46,796 bases of DNA. It comes from JACPAP01 sp035287045 (GTDB lineage Bacteria; Gemmatimonadota; Gemmatimonadetes; Gemmatimonadales; GWC2-71-9). The notes beneath the pieces were generated by a model. That model made no database searches. It saw only the letters and a program-made list of their open reading frames with translations, and was not told the DNA's origin. Below, piece after piece: positions 8,016 through 16,905 of the stretch. Both the position numbers and the translations under genes were made by a program. The stretch is taken from assembly GCA_035287045.1 (NCBI GenBank), contig DATECF010000025.1:1-46796 (forward strand), read 5' to 3'. How positions within the stretch are numbered: the stretch's first letter is position 1; every line of letters starts with the position of its first letter.

Positions 8016-8987
8016 GTGACGCGGGGACCCAACGGGGGCCGGGCGGTTCGGACCGAGGCGCTCGCCGCGGTGCTGATGGGTCAGGTGGCTCTCGCGGCCT
8101 GTGCGGAGCAGGGGACGCCGATCGATACGCTCCTCCACGGCAGCTCGACCGGGATCATCGCGTTCAACAGCACGGTCGATGGGGGCATTGTGCTGATCGA
8201 TCCCACGACGGGAAGGAAAGCGCTCCTGACCAAGGGGGCCTCGCCCGAATGGTCCTCCAATGGCCGGGAGCTCTCGTTCATGAGGGCAGGGCGGATCTAC
8301 GTGATCGGGGCGAACGGGACCAACGAGCGGGAGATCCCGGTCGCGCCGTTTCTCTTCGAGGTGCCCTACCTGGTCCGGCCGGTGCTTTCGCCCGGAGCTG
8401 ACCGGATCGCGTACAGCCGACAGGGTGAGATCGAGCTGGTGGATCTCGGGGGGGGAAAGCCCGTATTCCTCATGAAGCCGGACCCCGCAGACGACCGGAT
8501 GCCCGTGTGGTCCCCGCGAGGAGAGCACCTCGCGTTCGTCCGGGACGGCGACATCTACGTGGTGAGCGTCGACGGTTCGGGGCTGAGGAACCTCACCGCG
8601 GACCGGGCGGAGGATCTCGATCCCGAATGGTCGCCCACGGGGGACCGGATCGCGTTCAGCTCGCGGGGAAGCGACGGGGTGCGCATCTGGACGATCCGGC
8701 CGGACGGGTCGGATCGTCGGAGGGTGACGAACGACGAGGAGAACCCGGAACACCAGGAATACCACCCGAGCTGGTCCCCCGACGGCACCCAGATCGTCTT
8801 CGAACGGTGGGGAGGGCCGCAGGGACGTCAGGGCGCCGACATCTACATCGCCTCGGTGAACAGCGGTACGGTACGACCGCTCGCGGTCACGCCGGGCTTC
8901 GACGGCCTTCCCAGCTGGGGATTCCCCTCCATGGCGGCCGCCACATCGGGGGCCCACCGTGGACGCGGAGGCCCGTCTCCACCGTGA
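8016..8987 (+). CDS. TolB-like beta-propeller lipoprotein (PD40 repeats)
   Basis: Starting at GTG 8016 (VTRGPNGG...) gives 323 residues with a lipoprotein signal ending VALAAC, the modified Cys at residue 29. The rest is a propeller built from WD40-like PD40 units: PEWSSNGRELSFM, RPVLSPGADRIAYS, PVWSPRGEHLAFV, PEWSPTGDRIAFSS and PSWSPDGTQIVFE. Each carries the W-S-P-x-G-x-x-I/L-x-F core seen in TolB and in the propeller of prolyl oligopeptidases. No protease domain follows. It is likely a membrane-anchored periplasmic protein of unknown partner. It follows the binding-protein-like gene by 28 bases and may be cotranscribed with it. It ends three bases before the stop of the convergent lyase gene. 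The start is uncertain because no strong ribosome site is seen. Confidence 0.8.
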   Translation: MTRGPNGGRAVRTEALAAVLMGQVALAACAEQGTPIDTLLHGSSTGIIAFNSTVDGGIVLIDPTTGRKALLTKGASPEWSSNGRELSFMRAGRIYVIGANGTNEREIPVAPFLFEVPYLVRPVLSPGADRIAYSRQGEIELVDLGGGKPVFLMKPDPADDRMPVWSPRGEHLAFVRDGDIYVVSVDGSGLRNLTADRAEDLDPEWSPTGDRIAFSSRGSDGVRIWTIRPDGSDRRRVTNDEENPEHQEYHPSWSPDGTQIVFERWGGPQGRQGADIYIASVNSGTVRPLAVTPGFDGLPSWGFPSMAAATSGAHRGRGGPSPP

Positions 8988-8990
8988 GCG

Positions 8991-9998
8991 TTATTTCCGG
9001 GGCGTGTCCTCCCGGGTGACGTCCAGGAGATGACGGACCACCGCCTCGGTAACGTTTCCGCCAGTCACACACGCGACGGTTTTTCGCCCGGCCTCGACCT
9101 TGCCCGACAGGAAGCCGGCCGAGGCGACGACCCCCGCGGGCTCGGCCAGCACTTTCCCCCGGAAGAGGAGTGTCCGGAATGCGTCGGCGATGTCCCGCTC
9201 TTCGATGAGTACGATCTCGTCGAGGTACTCCTGGAGATGGCGAAACGGGAACGCTCCGGGGGAACGGGCCGAGAGGCCGTCGGCGACGCTGTCCCAGTAG
9301 TCGATGACGACCGGCCGGCCCTGCTGCAGCGAGACGTAGGCCGCGTTGGCACGCTTGGGCTGGACGCCGATCACCTTCACGTCGGGCCGGGCCAGCTTCA
9401 CCGCCGTGGCGACGCCAGCCGCCCCCCCTCCACTACTGACCGGCACCAGGACGGTCTCGACCTCGGGGAATTGCTCCAGGATCTCGAGTCCCAGGCACCC
9501 GTGGCCCCGCGTGATGGACGGATGCTCCCAGCTGTCGATGGCCGTCATTCCCCGCTCACCGGCCACCTTCTCGACGACCGGTTGCCGTGCGAGAGCGTCG
9601 TCGACCATGACCACGTCGGCCCCGAACGCCTTCGCCGCTTGGACCTTGTACGGGCTGCTCTGACGGAGCATGACGACCACGATCGGCGAATGCATCATCC
9701 GACCGGCGTACGCGAACGCCTGGCCAAAGTTGCCCGAGGACGCCAGGACGATCCCGCGGGTACGCTCCGCGGGCGTCAGCGAGTGCATGATGGCGAAGGC
9801 CGCTCTGACTTTGAAAGCTCCCGTGACCTGGAGGTTGTCGAGCTTCAGGAACAGACGTTCGTTGCCGACCTCCGACGCGTCCCGAGCCAGCGGCACGATG
9901 GGCGTCTGTCGGACGTGGGGAGCCACCTGCCCACGCGCACGCCGAATGTCGTCCAGGGTGACGAGATGTTCCGCATCCCGGGTTACGGCTGGTTCCAC
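8991..9998 (-). CDS. PLP-dependent fold-type II ammonia-lyase-like enzyme (threonine/serine dehydratase family)
   Basis: The product is 335 residues if it starts at GTG 9998, just after a GGTGGA; the open frame continues upstream only as a shadow of the divergent deacylase. Motifs of the threonine dehydratase / serine racemase / hydroxyaspartate dehydratase group: LFLKLDNLQVTGAFKVRAA with PLP lysine K63, LASSGNFGQAFAY (87-97) for cofactor contact, and the glycine loop VSSGGGAAGVA (187-197). The residue two before the lysine is Ala, where most dehydratases have Ser (SFK). There is no regulatory ACT domain, so it is a catabolic type. The expected reaction is deamination of a hydroxy-amino acid (Ser, Thr or 3-hydroxyaspartate) to an oxo acid plus ammonia, or racemisation. 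It is divergent from the deacylase operon at 10251 and resembles the enzyme at 29872-30840. Confidence 0.85.
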   Translation of the reverse strand: MEPAVTRDAEHLVTLDDIRRARGQVAPHVRQTPIVPLARDASEVGNERLFLKLDNLQVTGAFKVRAAFAIMHSLTPAERTRGIVLASSGNFGQAFAYAGRMMHSPIVVVMLRQSSPYKVQAAKAFGADVVMVDDALARQPVVEKVAGERGMTAIDSWEHPSITRGHGCLGLEILEQFPEVETVLVPVSSGGGAAGVATAVKLARPDVKVIGVQPKRANAAYVSLQQGRPVVIDYWDSVADGLSARSPGAFPFRHLQEYLDEIVLIEERDIADAFRTLLFRGKVLAEPAGVVASAGFLSGKVEAGRKTVACVTGGNVTEAVVRHLLDVTREDTPRK

Positions 9999-10250
9999 GG
10001 TGTCCACCCGATTCGCGTCGCAGTTGGAGTTGGCCAAACGAGGGCGCAAGCTATCGGCCCCGCCGTCGCTTCGCCAGACGAGAGGGTGCACTCTCCGCCC
10101 CTGTCGCGCGCGCCGGCCGGGGCGTACTTTGTCGCCCCTGTACCTCAGGGCCGGACGTCGGGTGCGCAACGAGGCCGTCAGACCGGGCTTCGGGGACGTC
10201 TCGATGCCGCAAATGGCAACAGGCGGGTTTTCACCATTCCGGGAGGGATC

Positions 10251-11981
10251 ATGGCCCGTAGGTCGCGGCGCCCACTGGCGCTCCTCGGCGTCCTGTTGGC
10301 GGCGGCGCCGCTGTCGGCGCAGGAGCAGGGACCCTTCGACATCCTGATCAAGGGTGGGCACGTCATCGACGGATCCGGGAATCCCTGGTTTGCCGCCGAC
10401 GTGGGGATCCGCGGAGCCACGATCGTCGCCGTGGGGAAGCTGACCGGAGCCACGGCGACGCGGACCATCGACGCCGCAGGCAAGCTCATCACCCCCGGCT
10501 TCATCGATCTCCACTCGCATGCATCGCAAGGACTCGCCTCCGACGACGTGCGCCGCCGCCGGGCGCCCAACGTGGTCACGCAGGGCGTGACCACCGTGGT
10601 CCTCAACCCCGACGGGGGAGGCCCCGCGTCCATCGGCGACCAGAAAGCCACGCTGGAGCGGTTGGGTATCGGCCTGAACGCCATCCTCATGGTTCCCCAC
10701 AACACGGTGCGGCGCGACGTGTTGGGGGAGGACTACATGCGGAAGGCCACTCTGGCGGAGATCCAGCAGATGCAGGCGCTGGTGCGCCGGGGAATGGAAG
10801 AAGGCGCGTTCGGCCTCACGGCCGGGCTGGAGTACGTGCCCGGAATCTGGAGCGATACCGACGAGATGGTCGCGCTGGTGGAGACGATCGTTCCCTACGA
10901 CGGGTTCTATAATCAGCACGAGCGCTCCGGCGCGGGCGTTCCGTTCTGGTGGGTCCCTTCGCTGGACGATCCCACCAACGTGGGGGCCAAGAAGTACACC
11001 TTGATCGACAACATCAACGATCTGATCGTGATCGGCGAGCGCACCGGCGCCAGGGTCGTCCAGACGCACTTGAAGGCCAAGGGGACGGACTTCTGGGGGT
11101 CGAGTAGCGCGGTCATCTCGGCCGTCAACCGAGCCCGTCAACGGGGCATCGAGGTGTACGGAGACCAGTATCCATACCCGTCGAGTGGGAGCGACGGGAG
11201 CGTGAGTTTGCTCCCGGAGTGGGCGCTGGGGGAGGATCGCTTCAGTGACAGCCGGGAGAACCCCTCGCCCGACTACCGGGAGGCGCTCCGCAAGACGCTG
11301 GCGGACCCCTCGAAGGCGGAGGGCCTCCGACGGGACATCCAGCACGAGATCACCTACCGGGGCGGCACCGAGAACCTCATCGTGTTCGACTACCCCGACA
11401 AGAGCTACATCGGCAAGAGCGTGGCCCAACTGGCTGCGGCCCGGGGGCAGTCCCCGGCCGAGTTCGCCATCACGATGCAGCTCGAGGGCTTCCCAAACCG
11501 TCAGGGCGGTGCCCGTCTCCGGGGCTTCAGCTTCAGTGAGGAGGATATCGAGGCCTTCGCTTCCCAACCGTGGGTGGCCACGGCCTCGGACGGTGGGATC
11601 GCTCTCCCCGAGAACGGCCCCGCGACCCACGCCCGCTTCTACGGGACGTTCCCGCGGAAGATCCAGCGCTACGCACGGGAGCGGGGCGTGATTTCGGTGG
11701 AATTCGCCGTGAACGCCCAGACGTCGTTACCCGCACAGATCATTGGGCTCCGGAACCGGGGGTTGGTGCGGGAGGGGTTCGGGGCGGATCTCGTCGTGAT
11801 GGACCTGGATCGGTTGCGGGAGATGTCCGACTTCACGAATCCGCATCAGTACGCTCAGGGGATCGAGTACGTGCTGGTGAACGGCCGCTTCGTGGTCGAC
11901 GGGGAGGGGAAGCCCACCGGATTGCTCGCGGGCGTGGTCATCACCCCGAAGGAGGGACGCGCCCCTCCGAGCATCCGGTAG
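10251..11981 (+). CDS. N-acyl-D-amino-acid deacylase-like amidohydrolase, secreted (copy A)
   Basis: This 576-residue protein starts at an ATG preceded by GGGAGGG. It has a signal peptide (ending PLSAQ, residue 24) and then a D-aminoacylase (COG3653-type) amidohydrolase fold: N-terminal beta-sandwich FDILIKGGHVIDGSGNPWF, TIM barrel, and C-terminal return strand with GADLVVMDLDRL and YVLVNGRFVV. Metal-site candidates are H88 and H90 (LHSHAS), H223 (QHERSG), H273 (THLKAKG) and D447 (SDGG). Where the Alcaligenes D-aminoacylase has its zinc Cys (GNCG), this copy has NPDG, with D121 at that place. The family cleaves N-acyl groups from D-amino acids or dipeptide-like substrates. The signal peptide places it in the periplasm. 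It is the first gene of a three-gene unit with copy B and a carrier. Confidence 0.9.
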   Translation: MARRSRRPLALLGVLLAAAPLSAQEQGPFDILIKGGHVIDGSGNPWFAADVGIRGATIVAVGKLTGATATRTIDAAGKLITPGFIDLHSHASQGLASDDVRRRRAPNVVTQGVTTVVLNPDGGGPASIGDQKATLERLGIGLNAILMVPHNTVRRDVLGEDYMRKATLAEIQQMQALVRRGMEEGAFGLTAGLEYVPGIWSDTDEMVALVETIVPYDGFYNQHERSGAGVPFWWVPSLDDPTNVGAKKYTLIDNINDLIVIGERTGARVVQTHLKAKGTDFWGSSSAVISAVNRARQRGIEVYGDQYPYPSSGSDGSVSLLPEWALGEDRFSDSRENPSPDYREALRKTLADPSKAEGLRRDIQHEITYRGGTENLIVFDYPDKSYIGKSVAQLAAARGQSPAEFAITMQLEGFPNRQGGARLRGFSFSEEDIEAFASQPWVATASDGGIALPENGPATHARFYGTFPRKIQRYARERGVISVEFAVNAQTSLPAQIIGLRNRGLVREGFGADLVVMDLDRLREMSDFTNPHQYAQGIEYVLVNGRFVVDGEGKPTGLLAGVVITPKEGRAPPSIR

Positions 11982-12066
11982 TCGAGCCCATGTCGGGTTC
12001 TCCAGGCCGGCCCTCGAGAGCCCTCCGCAGTGTGATCGAACGAAACCCACAGTTCAGGGGGGCATC

Positions 12067-13803
12067 ATGAAGCTCCAACGGTTAGCTGCACTGGCGTTTC
12101 TGGGCTTCCTTGCGGCGTATGTGCCGCTGTCGCCGCTGCCGGCTCAGGAGCAGGGACCTTTCGACATCTTGATCAGGGGCGGGCACCTCATCGACGGGTC
12201 CGGCAACCCCTGGTTTTCCGCCGACGTCGGCATCCGTGCCGGGAAGATCGTCGCGGTGGGAAAGCTGACCGGCGCCACGGCGACGCGGACCATCGACGCC
12301 CGGGGCAAGACCGTCACGCCAGGGTTCATTGACCTTCACTCCCACGGGTCGGAGGGGCTCGAGTCCGACGACGCGCGGCGGCGCGCCGCGCCCAACGTGG
12401 TGACGCAGGGGGTCACCACCGTGGTGATCAACCCCGACGGTGGGGGTCCGGTGGCCATTGGCGGCCAGAAGGCCACGCTCGAGCGGTTGGGCATCGGTCT
12501 GAATGCCATCCTGATGATCCCTCACAACTCGGTGCGGCGCGAGGTGTTGGGCACCGACTTTCAGCGGACGGCCACGCCGGCCGAGATCACGCGGATGCGA
12601 GCGCTCGTACGCCGGGGCATGGAGGAGGGCGCCGTCGGCCTGAGTGCCGGGCTCGAGTACGTGCCGGGGATCTGGAGCGATACCGACGAGCTCGTCGCGC
12701 TGGTGGAGGAAGTCCTTCCCTACGACGGCTTCTTCCACGCGCACGAGCGCTCCGGGGGATTCGTTCCGATGTGGTGGCGGCCGGCGCTGGACGATCCCGC
12801 GGGCGTGGGGGCCAAGAAGCTGACGATGGTGGACTGGGTGAACGAGCTGATCCAGGTCGGTGAGCGTACCGGCGCGCGGGTTCACTTCACCCACATGAAG
12901 GCGAGGGGGGACCTCTTCTGGGGCTCGAGCCAGGCAGCTATCTCGCTCATCAACCGGGCACGGGCGCGGGGAGTCCGGTTCACCGGAGACCAGTACCCGT
13001 ACACGACGAGTGGCAGCGACGGGAACGTGAGTCTCATCCCGGCCTGGGCGGTGGGAGAGGAGCGTTGGGGTGGGGACCGGAACGCCACCCCCGATTACCG
13101 GGAGGCGCTTCGCAAGACGCTGGCCGATCCCTCCAAGGCGCGGGGGCTGCGACGGGACATCGAGCACGAGGTCGCCTACCGTGGCGGCGCCGAGAACATC
13201 ATCGTGTTCGACCACCCCGACAGGAGCTATATCGGCAAGAGCGTGGCGGAGCTGGCCGCGGCTAAGGGCCAGACGCCCACCGAGTTCGCGATCTCGATGC
13301 AGCTCGAGGGCCTGGCGAACCGGCGAGGTGGTGCCCGGGTCCGGGCCTTCAGCTTCAGCGAGGAGGATATCGACGCCTTCGCTGCCCAGCCGTGGGTGGC
13401 CACGGCCTCGGATGGCGGGATCGCTCTGCCAGAGGACGGCCCCACCACGCACGCCCGCTACTATGGGACGTTCCCGCGCAAGATCCGGCGCTACGCGCTG
13501 GAACGGGGCGTGCTCTCCGTGGAGTCCGCGGTGCGGGCCGGCACGTCGTTACCTGCCCAGATCCTGGGGCTCAGAAACCGGGGGCTGGTGATGGAGGGAT
13601 TCGGGGCGGACCTCGTGGTCATGAACCTCGAGCGGGTCCGTGACATGTCCACGTTCGAAAACCCGCACCAATTCGCCCAGGGGATCGATTACGTGCTGGT
13701 GAACGGGAAGTTCGTGGTGGATGGCGAAGGCAAGCCCACCGGAGCGCTGGCCGGTGTGGTCATCACCCGAGCGCAGGGGCGCGTTCCACCGAGCCTCCCG
13801 TAG
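12067..13803 (+). CDS. N-acyl-D-amino-acid deacylase-like amidohydrolase, secreted (copy B)
   Basis: A 578-residue tandem paralogue of copy A, starting 85 bases after it, with AGGGGGG before the ATG. It has a signal peptide (ending PLPAQ near residue 27) and the same architecture. H91 and H93 (LHSHGS), the HERSG and FTHMKARG histidines, and the SDGG aspartate are all kept, as is NPDG in place of the Cys ligand. By eye roughly four in five residues match copy A. Differences cluster around the HERSG loop (GGFVPMWWRPALDD against GAGVPFWWVPSLDD) and in the segment after GDQYPY, so specificities may differ. Two intact copies side by side suggest recent duplication with retained function. Its stop is 15 bases before the start of the carrier gene. 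Confidence 0.9.
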   Translation: MKLQRLAALAFLGFLAAYVPLSPLPAQEQGPFDILIRGGHLIDGSGNPWFSADVGIRAGKIVAVGKLTGATATRTIDARGKTVTPGFIDLHSHGSEGLESDDARRRAAPNVVTQGVTTVVINPDGGGPVAIGGQKATLERLGIGLNAILMIPHNSVRREVLGTDFQRTATPAEITRMRALVRRGMEEGAVGLSAGLEYVPGIWSDTDELVALVEEVLPYDGFFHAHERSGGFVPMWWRPALDDPAGVGAKKLTMVDWVNELIQVGERTGARVHFTHMKARGDLFWGSSQAAISLINRARARGVRFTGDQYPYTTSGSDGNVSLIPAWAVGEERWGGDRNATPDYREALRKTLADPSKARGLRRDIEHEVAYRGGAENIIVFDHPDRSYIGKSVAELAAAKGQTPTEFAISMQLEGLANRRGGARVRAFSFSEEDIDAFAAQPWVATASDGGIALPEDGPTTHARYYGTFPRKIRRYALERGVLSVESAVRAGTSLPAQILGLRNRGLVMEGFGADLVVMNLERVRDMSTFENPHQFAQGIDYVLVNGKFVVDGEGKPTGALAGVVITRAQGRVPPSLP

Positions 13804-13818
13804 TCGAGGGGTACCTCG

Positions 13819-15099
13819 GTGTCGCTGACCGGACGCGTCCTCACCGGGCTGGTCGCCGGCCTGGTGCTGGGCGCCATGGTCGCGGCGTTTGATTCCCCGC
13901 CGCTCGAGTGGGCCGTTTCCATCATCGAGCCCCTGGGAACGTTGTGGGTCAACGCGATCCGGATGACCGTGATCCCGCTGGTCGTGGCCTTGCTGGTCGG
14001 CGGGATCGCGTTTGCTCCGAGTGCGGGCGAAATCGGCCGGTTCGGCGTCCGCGCCGCCCTCCTGTTCGCGGTATTTCTCGCCGTGTCGGCCGCCTTCTCC
14101 ATCGTCGTGGCGCCGACGCTCATCGCCTTCCTTCCGGTGGATCCGGCGGGGGCGGCCGCGCTCCTTGAGGGTGCGACGCCGGCGGTCACCTCCGCCACCC
14201 GGGGCGGCCTGCCCGGCCTTCGGGAGTGGTTGTTGGACCTCGTTCCGGTAAATCCCGTGGGGGCGGCCGCCGAGGGGAAGATGCTTCCCCTCATCGTCTT
14301 CTCCCTGATCTTCGCCCTGGGCGCTCTCCGCCTCCCCTCCAAACAGCGAGATTTCATCGTTCGCTTCTCGGAAGCCGTAAGCGAGACCATGCTGGTGGTG
14401 GTGCGCTGGATTCTAGCCGTGGCTCCCGTGGGTGTCTTCGCTCTGGCGCTGCCACTGGCACTCCGGCTGGGGCTGGGAGCCGCAGGGTCCTTGATCTACT
14501 ATGTGCTCCTCGTCGCCGGGCTCTGCACGTTATACAGCCTCGCGCTCTATCCCGTGGCGGCGGTGTTCGGGCGGATGCCCCTTCGCGACTTCGCCCGGGC
14601 CGCCGCGCCGGCCCAGGGGATCGCGTTGAGCTCACGCTCCTCGCTGGCGTCACTCCCTCCCATGATCGAAGAGGCGGAACGTATCCGACTGCCCGACACG
14701 GTCACGGGCTTCATCCTTCCGCTGGCGGTGTCGGTGTTCCGCGCCAGCGGCCCGATCGGGAACGTGGTGGGCGTCGTGTTTCTGGCCCACCTGTATGGGG
14801 TGGAGTTGGGAGGAGCGCAGCTGGCCACCGTGGCCACGACCACCACCCTGCTCAGTTTGAGTGTGCCCGGCATCCCCGGGGGCTCCATCATCATGATGGC
14901 TCCGGTCCTCATGGCGGCCGGCGTCCCAGTGGACGGGATCGGCATCCTCCTGGCCGTCGACACCATTCCCGACATGTTTCGCACGTCCACCAACGTGACG
15001 GCCGACATGGCGGTGGCGGTGCTGCTCGGACGGGTCGGGACACCGGCCGCGGCCCGGGCCGACGAATCCCGGGTCGCCCCGGTCCCCGGAACTCCCTGA
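13819..15099 (+). CDS. DAACS-family dicarboxylate/amino acid:cation symporter with altered cation-site motif
   Basis: This 426-residue membrane protein starts at GTG, with a GAGGGG upstream. Fold landmarks: hairpin 1 with SSRSSLASLPPM (271-282); the TM7 region PLAVSVFRASGPIGNVVG (301-318); and TM8 with D381, D385, R388, N392 and D396 in DTIPDMFRTSTNVTAD. These have the same spacing as GltPh D390, D394, R397, N401 and D405. In GltPh D394 and R397 bind the amino and side-chain carboxyl groups of aspartate, which suggests an acidic amino acid or dicarboxylate substrate. The NMDGT motif of TM7, which helps bind sodium in GltPh, is replaced by FRASG, so ion coupling may differ. Placed directly after two D-aminoacylases, it probably imports the released amino acid. 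Confidence 0.88.
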   Translation: MSLTGRVLTGLVAGLVLGAMVAAFDSPPLEWAVSIIEPLGTLWVNAIRMTVIPLVVALLVGGIAFAPSAGEIGRFGVRAALLFAVFLAVSAAFSIVVAPTLIAFLPVDPAGAAALLEGATPAVTSATRGGLPGLREWLLDLVPVNPVGAAAEGKMLPLIVFSLIFALGALRLPSKQRDFIVRFSEAVSETMLVVVRWILAVAPVGVFALALPLALRLGLGAAGSLIYYVLLVAGLCTLYSLALYPVAAVFGRMPLRDFARAAAPAQGIALSSRSSLASLPPMIEEAERIRLPDTVTGFILPLAVSVFRASGPIGNVVGVVFLAHLYGVELGGAQLATVATTTTLLSLSVPGIPGGSIIMMAPVLMAAGVPVDGIGILLAVDTIPDMFRTSTNVTADMAVAVLLGRVGTPAAARADESRVAPVPGTP

Positions 15100-15130
15100 G
15101 CCGAGCCTCCTTCGCCCGGCGGGCGCCCCC

Positions 15131-16876
15131 CTACTCCTCGCTCGCCGCCCGTGCCGCCGCTGCGCCCCCTCGGTATCCCCGCCCGCGGAGCACGTGTCCC
15201 GGCCGGGCGCCCGTGTGCGTTCCATTCTCCAGCACGACGGTTCCGTTGACCAGGACGTAGGCGATCCCTTCGGGATACTGTTTCGGATCCTCGAACGTCG
15301 CCTTGTCCGCCACTCGCTCCGGGTCAAACACGACCACGTCGGCCCAGTATCCTTCCCGGAGGAATCCCCGGTCCCGGAGGCCGAGACGCTGGGCCCCCAG
15401 CGACGTCATCTTCCGGATCGCGTCCTCCAGGGAGAGAACCTTCAGGTCCCGGACGTAGTGGCCCAGCACCCTGGGGAAGGTCCCGAAGTTCCGGGGGTGG
15501 GGCTGGCCTTCGCTCAGAGGGCCCTCAACCGCCAACGCCGAGCCATCGGAGCCGATGCTCACCCACCAGGCGCGCATTGCGGTCTGCACGTCACGCTCGT
15601 TCATGTGAAAGAGGATGCCGAAGACCTGTCCGTTCTCTTCGAGCATCAGGTCGAAGAAGGCTTGGGCGGGATCCTGGCCGCGCATGGCGCCGTTCTGCGC
15701 CAGTGTCTTGCCGATGAGGTACTTGTTCTTCTCGGTCCGCGTGTCGGAGATCATCACGCCGCCCCAGCCGCCAGTCTGCTGAACGTAGTTGCCACGCCAT
15801 CCTTGCAGCCCCTGCTCGATGTCCCGCTTCATCCGGCGCCGTAGCTCCGGGTCCCTCAGCCGTTCCATCGTCTTCTCGACGCCCCCCTCCAGGGCCCACG
15901 TCGGGAGGAGCGGCAGGAAGGGATGGGCACCGGCGATGTACGGGTACTGATCCGCTGTGACGTCCAGCCCACGCGCCCGCGCCGACTCGATGAGCGCCAG
16001 CGCCTGGGGCATTTTCCCCCAGTTGGGCTTGCCGGCCACCTTGATGTGGAAGATCTCTACGGGGAGGCGTGCCTGCTCCCCGATTTCAATGGCCTCGCCG
16101 ATGGCCTCCATGAGGGTCTCGGCCTGCCCCCGGAGGTGCGTCGCGTAGATCCCGCCGAAGCGCGACACGACCTTCGACAGCTCAATGAGCTCCTCGGTCG
16201 TGGTGACCTCATGGGGACCTTCCAGCGCCGTCACGAGCCCCATGGCGCCGTCCTCCATGGCCTCGACCACGAGTCCGCGCATCTCCTCCAGCTCCTCGGG
16301 CGACGGCGCCCGGTGCTGGTACCCCATCACGGCGACGCGGACCTGTCCGGCGGCCACGTAGGACGCCACGTTCGTGGCCGTGCCCTGCCGTTCGAGCCTA
16401 GCGAAGTACTCTCCCAGCGTGCGCCAGTCCGGTTCCCCCAGCCCGTAGCGTGCCAGCGACTCCCGCGTCGAGGCCTCCGCCTCCCCCAGGAGGGGACCCG
16501 GTGACGATCCCTCCCCCAGGATCTCCGTGGTCACTCCCTGCCGGATCTTGCTCTCCGCCTTCCCATCCACCAGCAGCGCATAGTCGGAGTGGGTGTGCAT
16601 GTCGACGAAGCCCGGGGACACCACCATGCCGGTGGCGTCGATGGTCCTCCGGGCCCCGGCGTCTTCCAGGCGGCCGATGGCCACGATACGGCCGTCCCGG
16701 ATGCCCACGTCCGCGTAGATCCAGGGGTTGCCCGCCCCGTCCACCACCCTGCCGCCGCGGATGAGGACATCGAGGTTACCGACGGCCCCGGAAGCGCCAC
16801 TCCTTCCAGAGCCCTGGTTGGTGCAGGCGCCCAGCGTGATGAGGGCAACGATGGCAAGAACACTCGTCCGTATCAT
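15131..16876 (-). CDS. N-acyl-D-amino-acid deacylase-like lipoprotein (copy C)
   Basis: This 581-residue protein has GGGAG seven bases before the ATG. A lipoprotein signal ends ITLGAC (Cys18), so it is membrane-anchored rather than free. Metal-site candidates are H94 and H96 (DMHTHSD), H247 (ATHLRGQ), H277 (IFHIK) and D444 (GSDGS). The strand that carries the Cys ligand in Alcaligenes D-aminoacylase reads TTEILGEGSSPGP, with Glu122 nearby and no Cys. This copy groups with copy E at 41712 by eye and apart from copies A, B and D. It is the last gene of a minus-strand unit of copy D, aspartate dehydrogenase and copy C, 29 bases after the dehydrogenase stop, and converges on the carrier gene. Confidence 0.9.
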   Translation of the reverse strand: MIRTSVLAIVALITLGACTNQGSGRSGASGAVGNLDVLIRGGRVVDGAGNPWIYADVGIRDGRIVAIGRLEDAGARRTIDATGMVVSPGFVDMHTHSDYALLVDGKAESKIRQGVTTEILGEGSSPGPLLGEAEASTRESLARYGLGEPDWRTLGEYFARLERQGTATNVASYVAAGQVRVAVMGYQHRAPSPEELEEMRGLVVEAMEDGAMGLVTALEGPHEVTTTEELIELSKVVSRFGGIYATHLRGQAETLMEAIGEAIEIGEQARLPVEIFHIKVAGKPNWGKMPQALALIESARARGLDVTADQYPYIAGAHPFLPLLPTWALEGGVEKTMERLRDPELRRRMKRDIEQGLQGWRGNYVQQTGGWGGVMISDTRTEKNKYLIGKTLAQNGAMRGQDPAQAFFDLMLEENGQVFGILFHMNERDVQTAMRAWWVSIGSDGSALAVEGPLSEGQPHPRNFGTFPRVLGHYVRDLKVLSLEDAIRKMTSLGAQRLGLRDRGFLREGYWADVVVFDPERVADKATFEDPKQYPEGIAYVLVNGTVVLENGTHTGARPGHVLRGRGYRGGAAAARAASEE

Positions 16877-16905
16877 AGGGAAGCTCCCGTCGAGGTATTG
16901 CTCAG

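Noticed and set aside
10125..10130. TACTTT boxes at 10125 and 19627 as shared -10 elements
   Set aside because: Neither has a convincing -35 at 16-18 bases, so they are not listed as promoters.
10119..10138. Small hairpin GGGGCG ... CGCCCC upstream of deacylase A
   Set aside because: A six-base stem with an eight-base loop is expected by chance in such GC-rich sequence.
9999..11630. N-terminal extension of the 8991-11630 minus-strand frame
   Set aside because: Only the last 335 codons resemble the PLP lyase; the rest is antisense to deacylase A.
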